Assembly: GCA_000824785.1 (NCBI GenBank)
Contig: CCNB01000003.1
Location: 165,744-206,882, forward strand
From: Mesorhizobium plurifarium
GTDB lineage: Bacteria > Pseudomonadota > Alphaproteobacteria > Rhizobiales > Rhizobiaceae
Direction: 5' to 3'
Length of the DNA: 41,139 bases
Shown: piece by piece, positions 1 through 7,889 of the stretch
How the letters are laid out: each line of letters starts with the position of its first letter
Numbering within the stretch: position 1 is the first letter of the stretch
Notes under the pieces: generated by a model
The model's input: only the letters and a program-made list of their open reading frames with translations
The model's database searches: none
Told to the model about the DNA's origin: nothing
Made by a program: the position numbers and the translations under genes

Positions 1-24
1 CCCCCACAAGGGGGGAGATTACGC
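1..24. repeat. Partial intergenic palindromic repeat
   Basis: CCCCC-ACAAG-GGGGGAGATT forms a short C/G stem and resembles the first stem of the dispersed repeat seen in full at 4728-4800 and 12259-12318. It lies just downstream of the molybdoenzyme operon and is probably cut by the window edge. Confidence 0.5.
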
Positions 25-43
25 GCTCAGCCGACAGTGCTCC

Positions 44-2338
44 CTAAATCAGCTTCTCCAAGGTAATCGGCAGATCCCGCACCCGCTTCCCCGTCGCGTG
101 GAACACCGCGTTGGCGATCGCCGGCGCAACCCCGACGATGCCGAGTTCGCCAACGCCCTTGCCGCCGAGGGCGGAGGAGTGCGGGTCGGGGATGCCGACC
201 GAGATCGTCTGGATGTCGGGAATGTCGGCATTGGTCGGCAGCATATAATCGGCGAAATTGCCGTTGACGATGCGGCCATGGCGGCGGTCGACGATGCCTT
301 CCTCGAGCAGCGCCTGGCCGATGCCCATGATGATGCCGCCCTTCCACTGGCTCTCCGCCAGCTTAGGGTTGTAGAGCCGGCCCGAATCCAGCGCCGAGAC
401 GACGCGCGACACGCGCACCGTGCCGAAGTCCTCGTCGACGCGCACCTCGACGAAATGCGCGCACCAGGAATGGCGTGAATAGTCGCCCTCGGTGTGTGGG
501 ATCGACTTGGCGATGGTCGTATAGTTCGCGTAGCGCTCCTCCGGGGTCGTTCTGGCCGGCAGCGTGTCGCCCTTGGCCTCGATCCGCTCGCGGCCGACGA
601 CGCTCATGAGTTCGGCGATCGACAGCTCTGGCCCTTCGCCGCGCGGCGATGCGATGCGGCCGTCCTTCACGACAAGCGTGTTCGCCTGCAGCCGATGGAA
701 CGGCGAGCGCGGGTCGGAAAGCGCCAGCCCGATCAGCTCGTCCAGCGCCTGGCCCGCCGCCTTGTGGACGGCGCCTGTCATGACGCCGGCCAGCCGCGAG
801 CCGCCGGTGACGCCGGCACGGGCGAAGTGGGAATCCCCCAGCTTCACCGACACTTGGCTAACCGGCACGCCGAGCGTCTCGGCGGCGGTCTGTGCCAGGA
901 TCGTGTAGGTGCCCTGGCCCATGTCGATGGAGGAGCTTTCGACCTCGACCGAACCGTCGGCGAGGATATTCACCACCGCCTCGCCATGCGCGCGCCGCAC
1001 CGGATAAGTGCCTGCGGCGACGCCCCAGCCGATGAGCTGGCGGTCCTCGCGCATCGAACGCGGCGCATTGCTGCGCTTCGCCCAGCCGAAGGCCTCTGCG
1101 CCGGCGGCAAAGGCCTCGCGCAACTGGCGCGTCGACCACGGCTTCTTCGCGTGCGGGTCCTGTTCGGCATAGTTGATCAGCCGCATCTCCAGCGGATCCA
1201 GCCCAAGCTCATAAGCGAGCTCGTCGATGGCGCATTCGATACCGAAGGCGCTCGGGTTCTCGCCCGGCGCGCGCTTGGCGCCCGGCACCACCGTGTTGAC
1301 CCGCACCACATTCTGCTTCGAGGAGAAGTTGGGCGTGGCGTACATGATCGAGGTGACGGAGCCGAGCGGCTCGACCCACATGCCGTCGACGGCCGTCTCA
1401 TTGACGCCGCGATGCACGATCGACTGGATCTTGCCGTCCCTGTCGGCACCGATCGCCACTGTTTGTCTCGTCGCCGCGCGGCCGCCATAGGACGTGAAAT
1501 TCTGCGGGCGGTTGAGCACCAGCTTCACCGGCCGTCCGAGCATCCTGGCTGCCGCCGCCGCCACCGCGCTGTGGGCGAGGGCGAGCGCCTTGGAGCCAAA
1601 ACCGCCGCCGATATAGGGCGAGACCAGCCGCACATTCTCGAACGGCACGCCGAACCATTCGGCATAGGTGCGCGCCATGCCGTCGAGCCATTGACTCGGC
1701 TCCCAGACGGTCAGTTCGTCGCCTTCCCAGCGCGCGATCAGCCCATGCGGCTCCATCGCCGCCTGGAACTCACGCGGCGTGTTGTAGGCCGCGCAGATGC
1801 GCACGGGTGCCGCGGCGAAGGCGGCTTGCGCGTCGCCCCATTCCTTGGCCATGGCGTCTATCGGGATGCCGTCGCCGGCCTTGCCGTCGCTCAAGTCGAC
1901 GATGGCCGGCGTCTCGTCGTACCAGACCTTGACGAGTGCGGCAGCCGCCACCGCCTGCTCGAAGGTCTCGGCCACCACCGCCGCGACATGCTGGCCGGAA
2001 AAAGTGACCTCGCGGGCGAGGGGGCAGTAGGTCGACAGTGCCGGCGGGTTGCCGAACCAGTCCGACGCCCCCTTCAGCGCCATGATGGTGTCGGGCGTCA
2101 GCACGGCAAGCACGCCCGGCGCGGTCTCTGCCGCGCGCGTGTCGATCGCCGTCACCTTGCCTGCGGCGATGGTTGCGCCGACCAGCACCGCATGCGTCAA
2201 CCCTTCGAGCTGCTGCTCGAAGGCGTAATGCGCCGCGCCGGTGATCTTGGCTGGGCCGTCGACGCGCGACAGGCGTCCGCCGACCGCTTCGAGGCGCGCG
2301 CTGTCCGACGCTGCGTGTTTCATGTCATGAACGGTCAT
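44..2338 (-). CDS. paoC: Molybdopterin-binding subunit of xanthine dehydrogenase/aldehyde oxidoreductase (PaoC-like)
   Basis: This is the 764-residue catalytic large subunit of a three-subunit molybdenum hydroxylase that oxidises aldehydes or N-heterocycles at a Mo-pterin cytosine dinucleotide site. The N-terminal part (about residues 20-130) is the aldehyde oxidase a/b hammerhead domain. The Mo-binding domain follows with the GGFGSK motif near residue 250 and the C-terminal GVGELG motif, whose Glu is the catalytic base in this family. It is the last gene of a minus-strand operon: its ATG overlaps the stop of the FAD subunit in an ATGA arrangement, so the two are translationally coupled. Size and order match E. 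coli PaoC. The substrate cannot be read from the sequence, so the gene symbol indicates the closest family type only. Confidence 0.9.
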   Translation of the reverse strand: MTVHDMKHAASDSARLEAVGGRLSRVDGPAKITGAAHYAFEQQLEGLTHAVLVGATIAAGKVTAIDTRAAETAPGVLAVLTPDTIMALKGASDWFGNPPALSTYCPLAREVTFSGQHVAAVVAETFEQAVAAAALVKVWYDETPAIVDLSDGKAGDGIPIDAMAKEWGDAQAAFAAAPVRICAAYNTPREFQAAMEPHGLIARWEGDELTVWEPSQWLDGMARTYAEWFGVPFENVRLVSPYIGGGFGSKALALAHSAVAAAAARMLGRPVKLVLNRPQNFTSYGGRAATRQTVAIGADRDGKIQSIVHRGVNETAVDGMWVEPLGSVTSIMYATPNFSSKQNVVRVNTVVPGAKRAPGENPSAFGIECAIDELAYELGLDPLEMRLINYAEQDPHAKKPWSTRQLREAFAAGAEAFGWAKRSNAPRSMREDRQLIGWGVAAGTYPVRRAHGEAVVNILADGSVEVESSSIDMGQGTYTILAQTAAETLGVPVSQVSVKLGDSHFARAGVTGGSRLAGVMTGAVHKAAGQALDELIGLALSDPRSPFHRLQANTLVVKDGRIASPRGEGPELSIAELMSVVGRERIEAKGDTLPARTTPEERYANYTTIAKSIPHTEGDYSRHSWCAHFVEVRVDEDFGTVRVSRVVSALDSGRLYNPKLAESQWKGGIIMGIGQALLEEGIVDRRHGRIVNGNFADYMLPTNADIPDIQTISVGIPDPHSSALGGKGVGELGIVGVAPAIANAVFHATGKRVRDLPITLEKLI

Positions 2339-3318
2339 GCCGTCTCTCCCAATTTGAGGATGGCGCGGGCGATCACGCGCGGCGCCAATGCGATCTTGTA
2401 GTGGTTGGCGCCATGGTCGACGGCGCCTTCCATGGCGAGCTCGCTCGCCTCGCGGATTGTCGCTTCGTCAAGCGCTTTACCTTTGAGAGCTTCTTCGACC
2501 GCCCGCGCGCGCCACGGCTTCGTCGCGACGCCGCCGAGCGCGACGCGGATGTCGCGGATGGTGCGGCCGTCGCCTTCGAGCTCCAGCCCAACGGCTGCAC
2601 TTGCCGCCGCGAATTCGTAGGATTGACGGTCGCGGACTTTCAGATAGGTCGAGCGCCTGGCCGCGGCCGAGCCGGGGATTTCGATGGCCGTGATCACCTC
2701 GCCGGGGCGGATATCGTGCTCCTGTTCGGCCGTCGCGCCGGGCGCGAGGAAGAAGTCCTCGACCTTGAGCTTGCGCTCGCCGAGATCGACCTCGGCGTCG
2801 AAGGCGACGAGCGCGACGGCGAGATCGCCCGGATAGGTGGCTATGCAGGCCTCGCTGGTGCCAAGCACGGCATGGCCGAGCGTCACGCCGCCGATCGCCG
2901 AGCAGCCGCTGCCGGGCGAGCGCTTGTTGCAGGCCGGGAAATTGGCGGGATCGCGGAAATAGGGGCAGCGCGTGCGCTGCATCAGGTTGCCGCCGATGGT
3001 TGCCATGTTGCGCAATTGCGCCGACGCTGCCTGCCAAAGCGCTTCCGAGACCGCCGGAAACAAGCTCTTCACTTCGGCATGGTCGGCGACATGGCTCATC
3101 TTCGCGAGCGCGCCGATCAGGGCGCGGTCGGCGGTAACATCGACGGCGTTCAGCCCTTCGATGTGGCTGATGTCGATGACGGTGGCGGGTTCCGCGACGC
3201 CGCATTTGGCGAGGTCGATCAGCGTCGTGCCGCCGGCAAGCAGCATGGCGCCGGGAAGGGCGGCGGCGTTGCGCGCAGCCTCGATGCTATCGGCGCGAAG
3301 GTAGGAAAAATCTCTCAT
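2335..3318 (-). CDS. paoB: FAD-binding subunit of molybdenum hydroxylase (PaoB-like)
   Basis: This 327-residue medium subunit carries electrons between the 2Fe-2S subunit and its electron acceptor through FAD. The FAD motifs AGGTTLIDL (about residues 28-36) and ATIGGNL are present. Between and after them lie the cysteines in TRCPYF, FPACNK, GSGCSA and SEACIA, which match the extra 4Fe-4S insertion of PaoB-type subunits. An open frame continues upstream to 3654, but family homology begins at MRDFSYL, so the start is placed at 3318, inside an ATGA overlap with the stop of the upstream Fe-S subunit. The downstream stop also overlaps the next start, so all three subunits are coupled. Confidence 0.9.
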   Translation of the reverse strand: MRDFSYLRADSIEAARNAAALPGAMLLAGGTTLIDLAKCGVAEPATVIDISHIEGLNAVDVTADRALIGALAKMSHVADHAEVKSLFPAVSEALWQAASAQLRNMATIGGNLMQRTRCPYFRDPANFPACNKRSPGSGCSAIGGVTLGHAVLGTSEACIATYPGDLAVALVAFDAEVDLGERKLKVEDFFLAPGATAEQEHDIRPGEVITAIEIPGSAAARRSTYLKVRDRQSYEFAAASAAVGLELEGDGRTIRDIRVALGGVATKPWRARAVEEALKGKALDEATIREASELAMEGAVDHGANHYKIALAPRVIARAILKLGETA

Positions 3319-3872
3319 GGGCGCAGCTCCTGGGCGGCCTGGCGGACGGCGGCGACGATGTGCGGATAGGCGCCGCAGCGGCACAGGTTCCCGGCCATGT
3401 ATTCGCGGATTTCCTCGTCGGAGCCGGCATGGCCTTCGCGGATGCAGGCCACCGCCGACATGATCTGTCCCGGCGTGCAGTAGCCGCACTGGAAGGCATC
3501 CTGCTCGAGGAAGGCGGCTTGCACGGCGTGCAGCGTGCCGTCCTCGTCGGCGAGCCCCTCGATGGTCGTGATCGAGCGGCCCTCGACCTGGGCGGCCAGC
3601 GTCAGGCAGGCGAGCACGCGCTCGCCGTCGACATGGACGGTGCAGGCGCCGCACTGGCCCTGGTCGCAGCCCTTCTTGGTGCCGGTCAGCGCAAGCCGCT
3701 CGCGCAGCGCGTCGAGCAGAGTCACGCGCGGCTCGATCTCGAGCGCATGGTCGCGGCCGTTGATGGTGAGATGGAGGGAAAGGGTGGTGGGGCTGGGGGT
3801 TAAGCCGTTGGTGGCAACGCCATTCCTGAAATGGCCGTCTTCGGGAGGATCGATGATGGTCTGGCTGGACAT
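3315..3872 (-). CDS. paoA: 2Fe-2S iron-sulfur subunit of molybdenum hydroxylase (PaoA-like)
   Basis: This 185-residue small subunit holds two 2Fe-2S clusters. The plant-ferredoxin-type motif CDQGQCGAC with a following LAC lies in the N-terminal half, and the second cluster motif CGYCTPGQ…NLCRCGAY lies in the C-terminal half. It is the first gene of the operon, with an ATGA overlap into the FAD subunit. E. coli PaoA carries a twin-arginine signal. Here the first 35 residues show neither a twin arginine nor a hydrophobic stretch, so a cytoplasmic enzyme is more likely. The start codon has only a weak ribosome binding site, so a slightly different start is possible. Confidence 0.9.
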   Translation of the reverse strand: MSSQTIIDPPEDGHFRNGVATNGLTPSPTTLSLHLTINGRDHALEIEPRVTLLDALRERLALTGTKKGCDQGQCGACTVHVDGERVLACLTLAAQVEGRSITTIEGLADEDGTLHAVQAAFLEQDAFQCGYCTPGQIMSAVACIREGHAGSDEEIREYMAGNLCRCGAYPHIVAAVRQAAQELRP

Positions 3873-3956
3873 GGGGCGTCGGGCTCCGATTGCTGGACGC
3901 TAGGATGGAAATGGAACTTGCGAGGAGAGGGGCAAGGCGTGGGGACAGCTAATCGC

Positions 3957-3976
3957 CCGCGCTTGGGGGGAGATCA
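3957..3976. repeat. Partial intergenic palindromic repeat
   Basis: GCTTGGGGGGAGATCACG resembles the stem sequence at 1-24 and probably derives from the same dispersed element. It lies in the divergent gap between the molybdoenzyme operon and the TetR gene. Confidence 0.35.
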
Positions 3977-3991
3977 CGTTCTCATCAGCAC

Positions 3992-4021
3992 GTGACATAC
4001 CGCTTTCCTTGGTTATATGAT
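3992..4021 (+). promoter_or_regulatory. Putative sigma-70 type promoter for the TetR gene
   Basis: GTGACA (3992-3997) and TATGAT (4016-4021) are separated by 18 nt in a locally AT-rich stretch. Transcription would start near 4028, directly before the palindrome at 4033-4063. This is inferred from consensus matching only. Confidence 0.4.
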
Positions 4022-4032
4022 AAAAGCACTCC

Positions 4033-4063
4033 ACTAAAGCGGAGGTGCCTCCGTTTGTTTAGT
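4033..4063. promoter_or_regulatory. Inverted repeat, probable TetR-family operator
   Basis: The core is CGGAGG-TG-CCTCCG (4040-4053), with further half-matching flanks and outer ACTAAA (4033-4038)/TTTAGT (4058-4063) arms. TetR-family repressors commonly bind palindromes of this size in the gap between their own gene and a divergent target. It lies about 70 bp before the likely ATG of the TetR gene and about 160 bp upstream of paoA, so it could control both. Confidence 0.55.
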
Positions 4064-4132
4064 TGGGGTCTGGCCAGCCATGGTTCAACCCCCCATATTG
4101 CGTTGGTGGAGAAAAAAGTGCCCGAGCCCGAA

Positions 4133-4729
4133 ATGACCACTGAAGCGACGCGTGACGCGCCGGCCCAAAGGCCGTTGCGCGCGGACGCGCAGCGCAACCG
4201 CGACAGGCTGGTCGAAGTGGCGGCGCAAATGTTTGCGAGCGACGGCGTCGATGCCTCCCTGGAGGAGATCGCCAGGCGGGCAGGGGTCGGCATCGGCACG
4301 CTCTACCGCCATTTTCCGACGCGCGAGCATCTGGTCGAGGTGGTCTACCGCCGCGAGGTGGAAGGGCTCTGCCATGCGGCCGAGGAGCTCGCCAACGAGC
4401 ACCCGGCCGATGTCGCGCTGGAACTCTGGATGCAGCGCTTCGTCGACTACATCGCCACCAAGCGAGGCCTTGCCACTAGTCTGCGGGTCCTGCTTACCAC
4501 CAACTCGACGCTGTTCTCCGACACCTCCGGTCGCGTCTCGGGCGCCATGCGCGGCCTTATCGAGGCGGCCGCCGCCTCAGGGAAGATCCGCGCCGATGTC
4601 GATGCCTCCGACGTGATGCACGCGCTGGGCGGCATCTACTCCGCGCCCAACACGCCCGACTGGCGCGAGCGTTCGGGACGGCTGGTGAAGCTCTTGATGG
4701 ACGGGCTGCGGTTCGGGGCGAGAGGCTGA
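4133..4729 (+). CDS. TetR/AcrR family transcriptional regulator
   Basis: This 198-residue protein has an N-terminal TetR helix-turn-helix (about residues 15-62), recognisable in EEIARRAGVGIGTLYRHF, followed by an all-helical C-terminal ligand-binding and dimerisation domain resembling the SbtR/YcdC group. The frame is open back to 3992, but the upstream residues look non-homologous and would cover the operator, so the ATG at 4133 is preferred; a GTG at about 4118 is possible. It is divergent from the molybdoenzyme operon with a palindrome in the gap, so it probably represses that operon and itself. The inducer is unknown, though an aldehyde or aromatic substrate of the enzyme would be logical. 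Confidence 0.88.
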   Translation: MTTEATRDAPAQRPLRADAQRNRDRLVEVAAQMFASDGVDASLEEIARRAGVGIGTLYRHFPTREHLVEVVYRREVEGLCHAAEELANEHPADVALELWMQRFVDYIATKRGLATSLRVLLTTNSTLFSDTSGRVSGAMRGLIEAAAASGKIRADVDASDVMHALGGIYSAPNTPDWRERSGRLVKLLMDGLRFGARG

Positions 4730-4800
4730 GGCGCCGAAGCTGCTGATCTCTCCCCTTGCGGGGGAGATGGCCGGCAGGCCAGAGGGGGTGCTGTCCCGCC
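4728..4800. repeat. Dispersed intergenic palindromic element, full copy
   Basis: Stem 1 is TCTCCCC-TTGC-GGGGGAGA, stem 2 is TGGCC-GGCA-GGCCA, and a tail AGAGGGGGTGCTGTCCCGCC follows. The first 60 bases are nearly identical to 22614-22671. It lies directly after the TetR stop codon and could act as a terminator or mRNA 3' structure. Confidence 0.8.
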
Positions 4801-4875
4801 AACATCTCCCGACTGGCATTCCTCGCCCTGCGGCCTACATAGTCGGCACCACCTCCCTCCCAAAAGGAACCTTCC

Positions 4876-5706
4876 ATGCCCGAACAGCTCAAACTCAACG
4901 ACGGCTCGACCATCCCGCAGATCGGGCTCGGCGTGTGGCAGGTCGATCCGGATATCACGTCGGAAGTCGTGGGCTGGGGGATCGAGGCCGGCTACCGCCT
5001 GATCGATACCGCCGAGGGTTATCGCAACGAGGAAGGCGTCGGCGAGGCGATCCGCGCCGCCGGCGTGCCGCGATCCGAACTCTTCATCACCTCCAAGCTG
5101 CGCAACGGCGCGCATCAGCGTGATGCAGCGCTGCGCGCCTTCGACGACACGATGCGGAAGCTCGGTATCGATCAGATCGACCTCTTCCTCATCCACTGGC
5201 CCGTGCCCAGCCAGAACAGATATGTCGAGGCCTGGAAGACGCTGGTCGAGCTGCAGAAGGCCGGGCGCATCAAGTCGGTCGGCGTCTCGAACTTCAACCA
5301 GGACCATCTGGAGCGCATCATCGGCGAGACCGGCGTGACGCCCGTCGTCAACCAGATCGAACTGCACCCGCGCTTCCAGCAGCGCGACAAGCGCGACTTC
5401 CACAAGAAGCACAACATCCACATCGAAAGCTGGAGCCCGCTGGGCAGCGGCCGGCTGCTTTCCGACCCGACGCTGGAGACGCTGGCGAAGAAGCACGGCA
5501 AGTCGGTGGCGCAGGTGATCATCCGCTGGCATTTGCAGGAAGGGCTGATCGTCATCCCGAAGTCGATCCGCCAGGAGCGCATCGCCGGCAATTTCAATGT
5601 CTTCGACTTCGAGCTCGACGCGAACGACATGCAAACCATCCGGGGCCTGGATTCGCGCGACGGCCGTACCGGGCCCGACCCGGCAACGGCGGCGTTCCTG
5701 TTTTAG
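4876..5706 (+). CDS. Aldo/keto reductase (2,5-diketo-D-gluconate reductase type, AKR5-like)
   Basis: This 276-residue NADPH-dependent carbonyl reductase has a TIM-barrel fold. The catalytic tetrad is complete: Asp44 and Tyr49 (LIDTAEGY), Lys74 (ITSKLRNG) and His107 (LFLIHWP). The AKR signature GVSNF and the C-terminal cofactor loop IPKSIRQERI are also present. The start has a good AAGGAA ribosome binding site. The length fits the DkgA/DkgB group. It stands alone between two palindromic repeats and has no obvious operon partner, so the physiological substrate (a small aldehyde or keto sugar) cannot be named. Confidence 0.9.
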   Translation: MPEQLKLNDGSTIPQIGLGVWQVDPDITSEVVGWGIEAGYRLIDTAEGYRNEEGVGEAIRAAGVPRSELFITSKLRNGAHQRDAALRAFDDTMRKLGIDQIDLFLIHWPVPSQNRYVEAWKTLVELQKAGRIKSVGVSNFNQDHLERIIGETGVTPVVNQIELHPRFQQRDKRDFHKKHNIHIESWSPLGSGRLLSDPTLETLAKKHGKSVAQVIIRWHLQEGLIVIPKSIRQERIAGNFNVFDFELDANDMQTIRGLDSRDGRTGPDPATAAFLF

Positions 5707-5732
5707 CGCTCTAATGAAGGGGAGCCGGCGCC

Positions 5733-5780
5733 GCTGCTGCCGATCTCCCGACTAGAGGGAGATTGGCTGCCGCCGCTGCC
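5733..5780. repeat. Divergent copy of the intergenic palindromic element
   Basis: A perfect ATCTCCC (5743-5749)/GGGAGAT (5757-5763) stem with a 7-nt loop is flanked by GCTGCTGCC and GGCTGCCGCCGCTGCC. It lies between two convergent genes and could serve as a bidirectional terminator. Confidence 0.6.
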
Positions 5781-5807
5781 TTCGCCAATCGCCAGAGCGG
5801 CGCGCCG

Positions 5808-6107
5808 CTAAATCCCTTCTCCGTCCACCAGCGGCACGTCATCGCCTTCCCACGGCGTCGGCATGGACCCGCGTCCGGCGGTGGGCAGCGGCATCCAGCA
5901 TCGCAACTCCGGCTCGGCATATTCGACGATGCGGCCAGGCGAGGAGTCCGATGCCCGCCAGCCCTCCTCGCCGAACTGGTCGGCGCGCGCCCAATAGGCC
6001 ATGTCGACCTCGGCCGGTCCCTGTTCGGACGAGCGCACCGTCACCAAGATGCGGCTGCCGTCCCGCGGCGCGCTCGCCATGTTGCGCCACTGCTCGGTTT
6101 CGTCCAT
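5808..6107 (-). CDS. Hypothetical protein, 99 aa
   Basis: The small acidic protein begins MDETEQWRNMASAPRDG and is rich in Trp (five in 99 residues). The start is fixed by a very strong AGGAGGAG ribosome binding site just upstream; the open frame extends to 6212 but the extra residues are not supported. The N-terminal pattern (W..M..APRDG..ILV) recalls small phage-like and rhizobial proteins of the DUF551 type, but I cannot assign a family with confidence. There is no signal peptide or membrane segment. It converges on the aldo/keto reductase gene and diverges from the VOC gene. Confidence 0.65.
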   Translation of the reverse strand: MDETEQWRNMASAPRDGSRILVTVRSSEQGPAEVDMAYWARADQFGEEGWRASDSSPGRIVEYAEPELRCWMPLPTAGRGSMPTPWEGDDVPLVDGEGI

Positions 6108-6223
6108 GCGATCTCCTCCTGCTGAACCAAGTCCAGAAAAACCGGCCGTCGCAATAGTCGCCGCCCGCTGGGAAGGGGTCAACCCGAACTTGGAGCGCGA
6201 CAGTCGTTTCATTAACAGCTAAT

Positions 6224-7153
6224 ATGCCCTTGGCCGCAATCGGACAGACGACGATGGATGAAGGATTGCTGTCTCCATTGACCCGTCTCGGGCCGGTCCA
6301 TCTCAGGGTGACCGATGTGCCGGCGGCCCTGAATGTCTGGCGCGACGTCCTTGGGTTGGCGCTGCTTGGCGAGGACGCCGTCATGGCGGGACTTGGCGTC
6401 GGCGACCGGACGCTGATCGTGCTCCATGCCGGCGCGGAGACGCCGCTGCCGCAGAAGGCGCGCGGTCTCTTCCATGTCGCCATCCACGTCACCAGCCGCC
6501 GCGATCTGGCGCATACGGCCGCCCGTCTCAAGGCATCTGGCTTGCGGTACAGCGCCCAGGACCACCTTGTTTCGGAATCGCTCTACGTCTCCGACCCATC
6601 CGGCAACGGCATCGAGATCTGCTTCGACACGCCAGAACGCTTGCTGCGCCAAGAAATATCGCCCAGCGGCCGCGTGGCGTTGATCGCCGCCGACGGCAGC
6701 GCGCATTCGGGGCTCGAGCCCCTGGACGTATCGGGCTTGCTGCGCGACCTCGGCAATTCCGGCCATGTCGAGCCGAAGATGGCGCGGGATGCCTTTATCG
6801 GCCATATCCATTTGCGCGCCCGCGCGCCGGAGATGCTGATGAAATTCTATCTCGGCGTGCTCGGCTTCCGGCCGCATATCCAGTCCCGGACCTTCGGCAT
6901 GTTCGACTGCGGCACCGAGCGCCGAGCCCATATGGTGGCCTTCAACATCTGGGCGCGCGACGAGCTGCGCGAGCCGCCGCCGAATGCCGCCGGCCTTGAC
7001 CATTTCACCATCGAGCTTGGCTCGGCGCAGGAACTCGCCGCCGTCGAGCGGAGGCTCGAGGCGGCCGACATACCAGCGAAAAGGGACGGTCGTGTCATCT
7101 CGAGCGGCGATCCGGAAGGCAACCGCTTGCGTTTCGTGGTCCACGGAGATTGA
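6224..7153 (+). CDS. Two-domain VOC (glyoxalase/extradiol dioxygenase fold) protein
   Basis: This 309-residue protein has two tandem VOC modules, about residues 18-140 and 190-309, in the layout of CatE-type ring-cleavage dioxygenases. The first module keeps candidate metal ligands His26 (GPVHLRV), His84/His88 (FHVAIHV) and Glu131 (GNGIEICF). The second keeps His194/His196 and His260, but the position matching Glu131 is Arg303 (GNRLRF). The start could also be the ATG at 6254, since neither has a strong ribosome binding site. A dioxygenase or lyase role is a family inference only; loss of the C-terminal Glu argues against a standard CatE site. A sulfotransferase gene follows after 40 bp and may be co-transcribed. 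Confidence 0.8.
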   Translation: MPLAAIGQTTMDEGLLSPLTRLGPVHLRVTDVPAALNVWRDVLGLALLGEDAVMAGLGVGDRTLIVLHAGAETPLPQKARGLFHVAIHVTSRRDLAHTAARLKASGLRYSAQDHLVSESLYVSDPSGNGIEICFDTPERLLRQEISPSGRVALIAADGSAHSGLEPLDVSGLLRDLGNSGHVEPKMARDAFIGHIHLRARAPEMLMKFYLGVLGFRPHIQSRTFGMFDCGTERRAHMVAFNIWARDELREPPPNAAGLDHFTIELGSAQELAAVERRLEAADIPAKRDGRVISSGDPEGNRLRFVVHGD

Positions 7154-7193
7154 CCGCAGCGTTTGAAGATGAGGAGAAGCAGAGGAGGGGGAA

Positions 7194-7814
7194 ATGTCGC
7201 TGATGGTGATAGGAACCGGCTTTGGCCGGACAGGTACGGATTCGATGCGCGAAGCACTGACCATGCTCGGCTTCGGCCCCTGCCATCATATGTCTGAGGT
7301 TATGGCGCGTGCGGAGCAGAAGCGGCTTTGGCGGGCGCTGGCCAGGGGCGGGGCTCCCGACTGGGCCCAACTCTTCGCCGGATACAAATCCTGCGTCGAC
7401 TGGCCCTCGGCGTTCTACTGGCGTGAGCTGATCGAAGTCTATCCGCAGGCGCGCGTCATTCTCACCTGGCGCTCGCCCGAAAGCTGGTGGGAGAGTTTCG
7501 AAAGGACCATTCTGCCCGCGATCATCGGCAGCACGGACCAGGAGTCGCTGGGCATCGCGCTCGTCGCCAACCAAGTCTTCGGGGGATGCCCACAGGATCG
7601 CAAGCGCGCCATCGCGGTCTATGAGGCCAATGTCAAGGCCGTGCTGAATACGGTGCCGGCGGAGCGCCTTCTGGTCCACAAGCTCGGCGACGGCTGGGCG
7701 CCGCTTTGCGCCCATCTCGGGGTTCCCGTGCCGGACGAACCCTATCCCGCCCGCAACACCACGCAGGAGTTCCGGTCGGCGCTGTCGTTGAATGAGGCAA
7801 GCTCGAATCGATGA
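7194..7814 (+). CDS. Sulfotransferase family protein
   Basis: This 206-residue protein matches the short bacterial Sulfotransferase_4 type. The N-terminal GTGFGRTGTDSM (residues 7-18) is the 5'-phosphosulfate-binding loop of PAPS-dependent enzymes, and VILTWRSPESWW (around residues 88-99) is the second PAPS-binding segment with its Arg and Ser. The start follows an excellent AGGAGGGGG ribosome binding site. It is 40 bp downstream of the VOC gene on the same strand. The acceptor (a small alcohol, sugar or lipid) is unknown. Confidence 0.85.
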   Translation: MSLMVIGTGFGRTGTDSMREALTMLGFGPCHHMSEVMARAEQKRLWRALARGGAPDWAQLFAGYKSCVDWPSAFYWRELIEVYPQARVILTWRSPESWWESFERTILPAIIGSTDQESLGIALVANQVFGGCPQDRKRAIAVYEANVKAVLNTVPAERLLVHKLGDGWAPLCAHLGVPVPDEPYPARNTTQEFRSALSLNEASSNR

Positions 7815-7889
7815 ACGGAGGCATCCGAACTTTCCGCTCCTTCACCGCATCCTGTCCTTTGCGATGCGATCAGGGCAGGGGACAAGCCT

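Noticed and set aside
494..2401. 635-residue open frame on the plus strand
   Set aside because: It is antisense to the PaoC-like gene, Arg/His/Asp-rich, and without any recognisable motif.
3319..3654. N-terminal extension of the FAD subunit
   Set aside because: The extra 112 residues are an out-of-frame reading of the Fe-S subunit gene. Homology begins at 3318 in an ATGA overlap.
4728..4800. Repeat considered as a CRISPR unit
   Set aside because: Copies are scattered over the window singly or as an inverted pair, have no regular spacers, and no cas gene is present.
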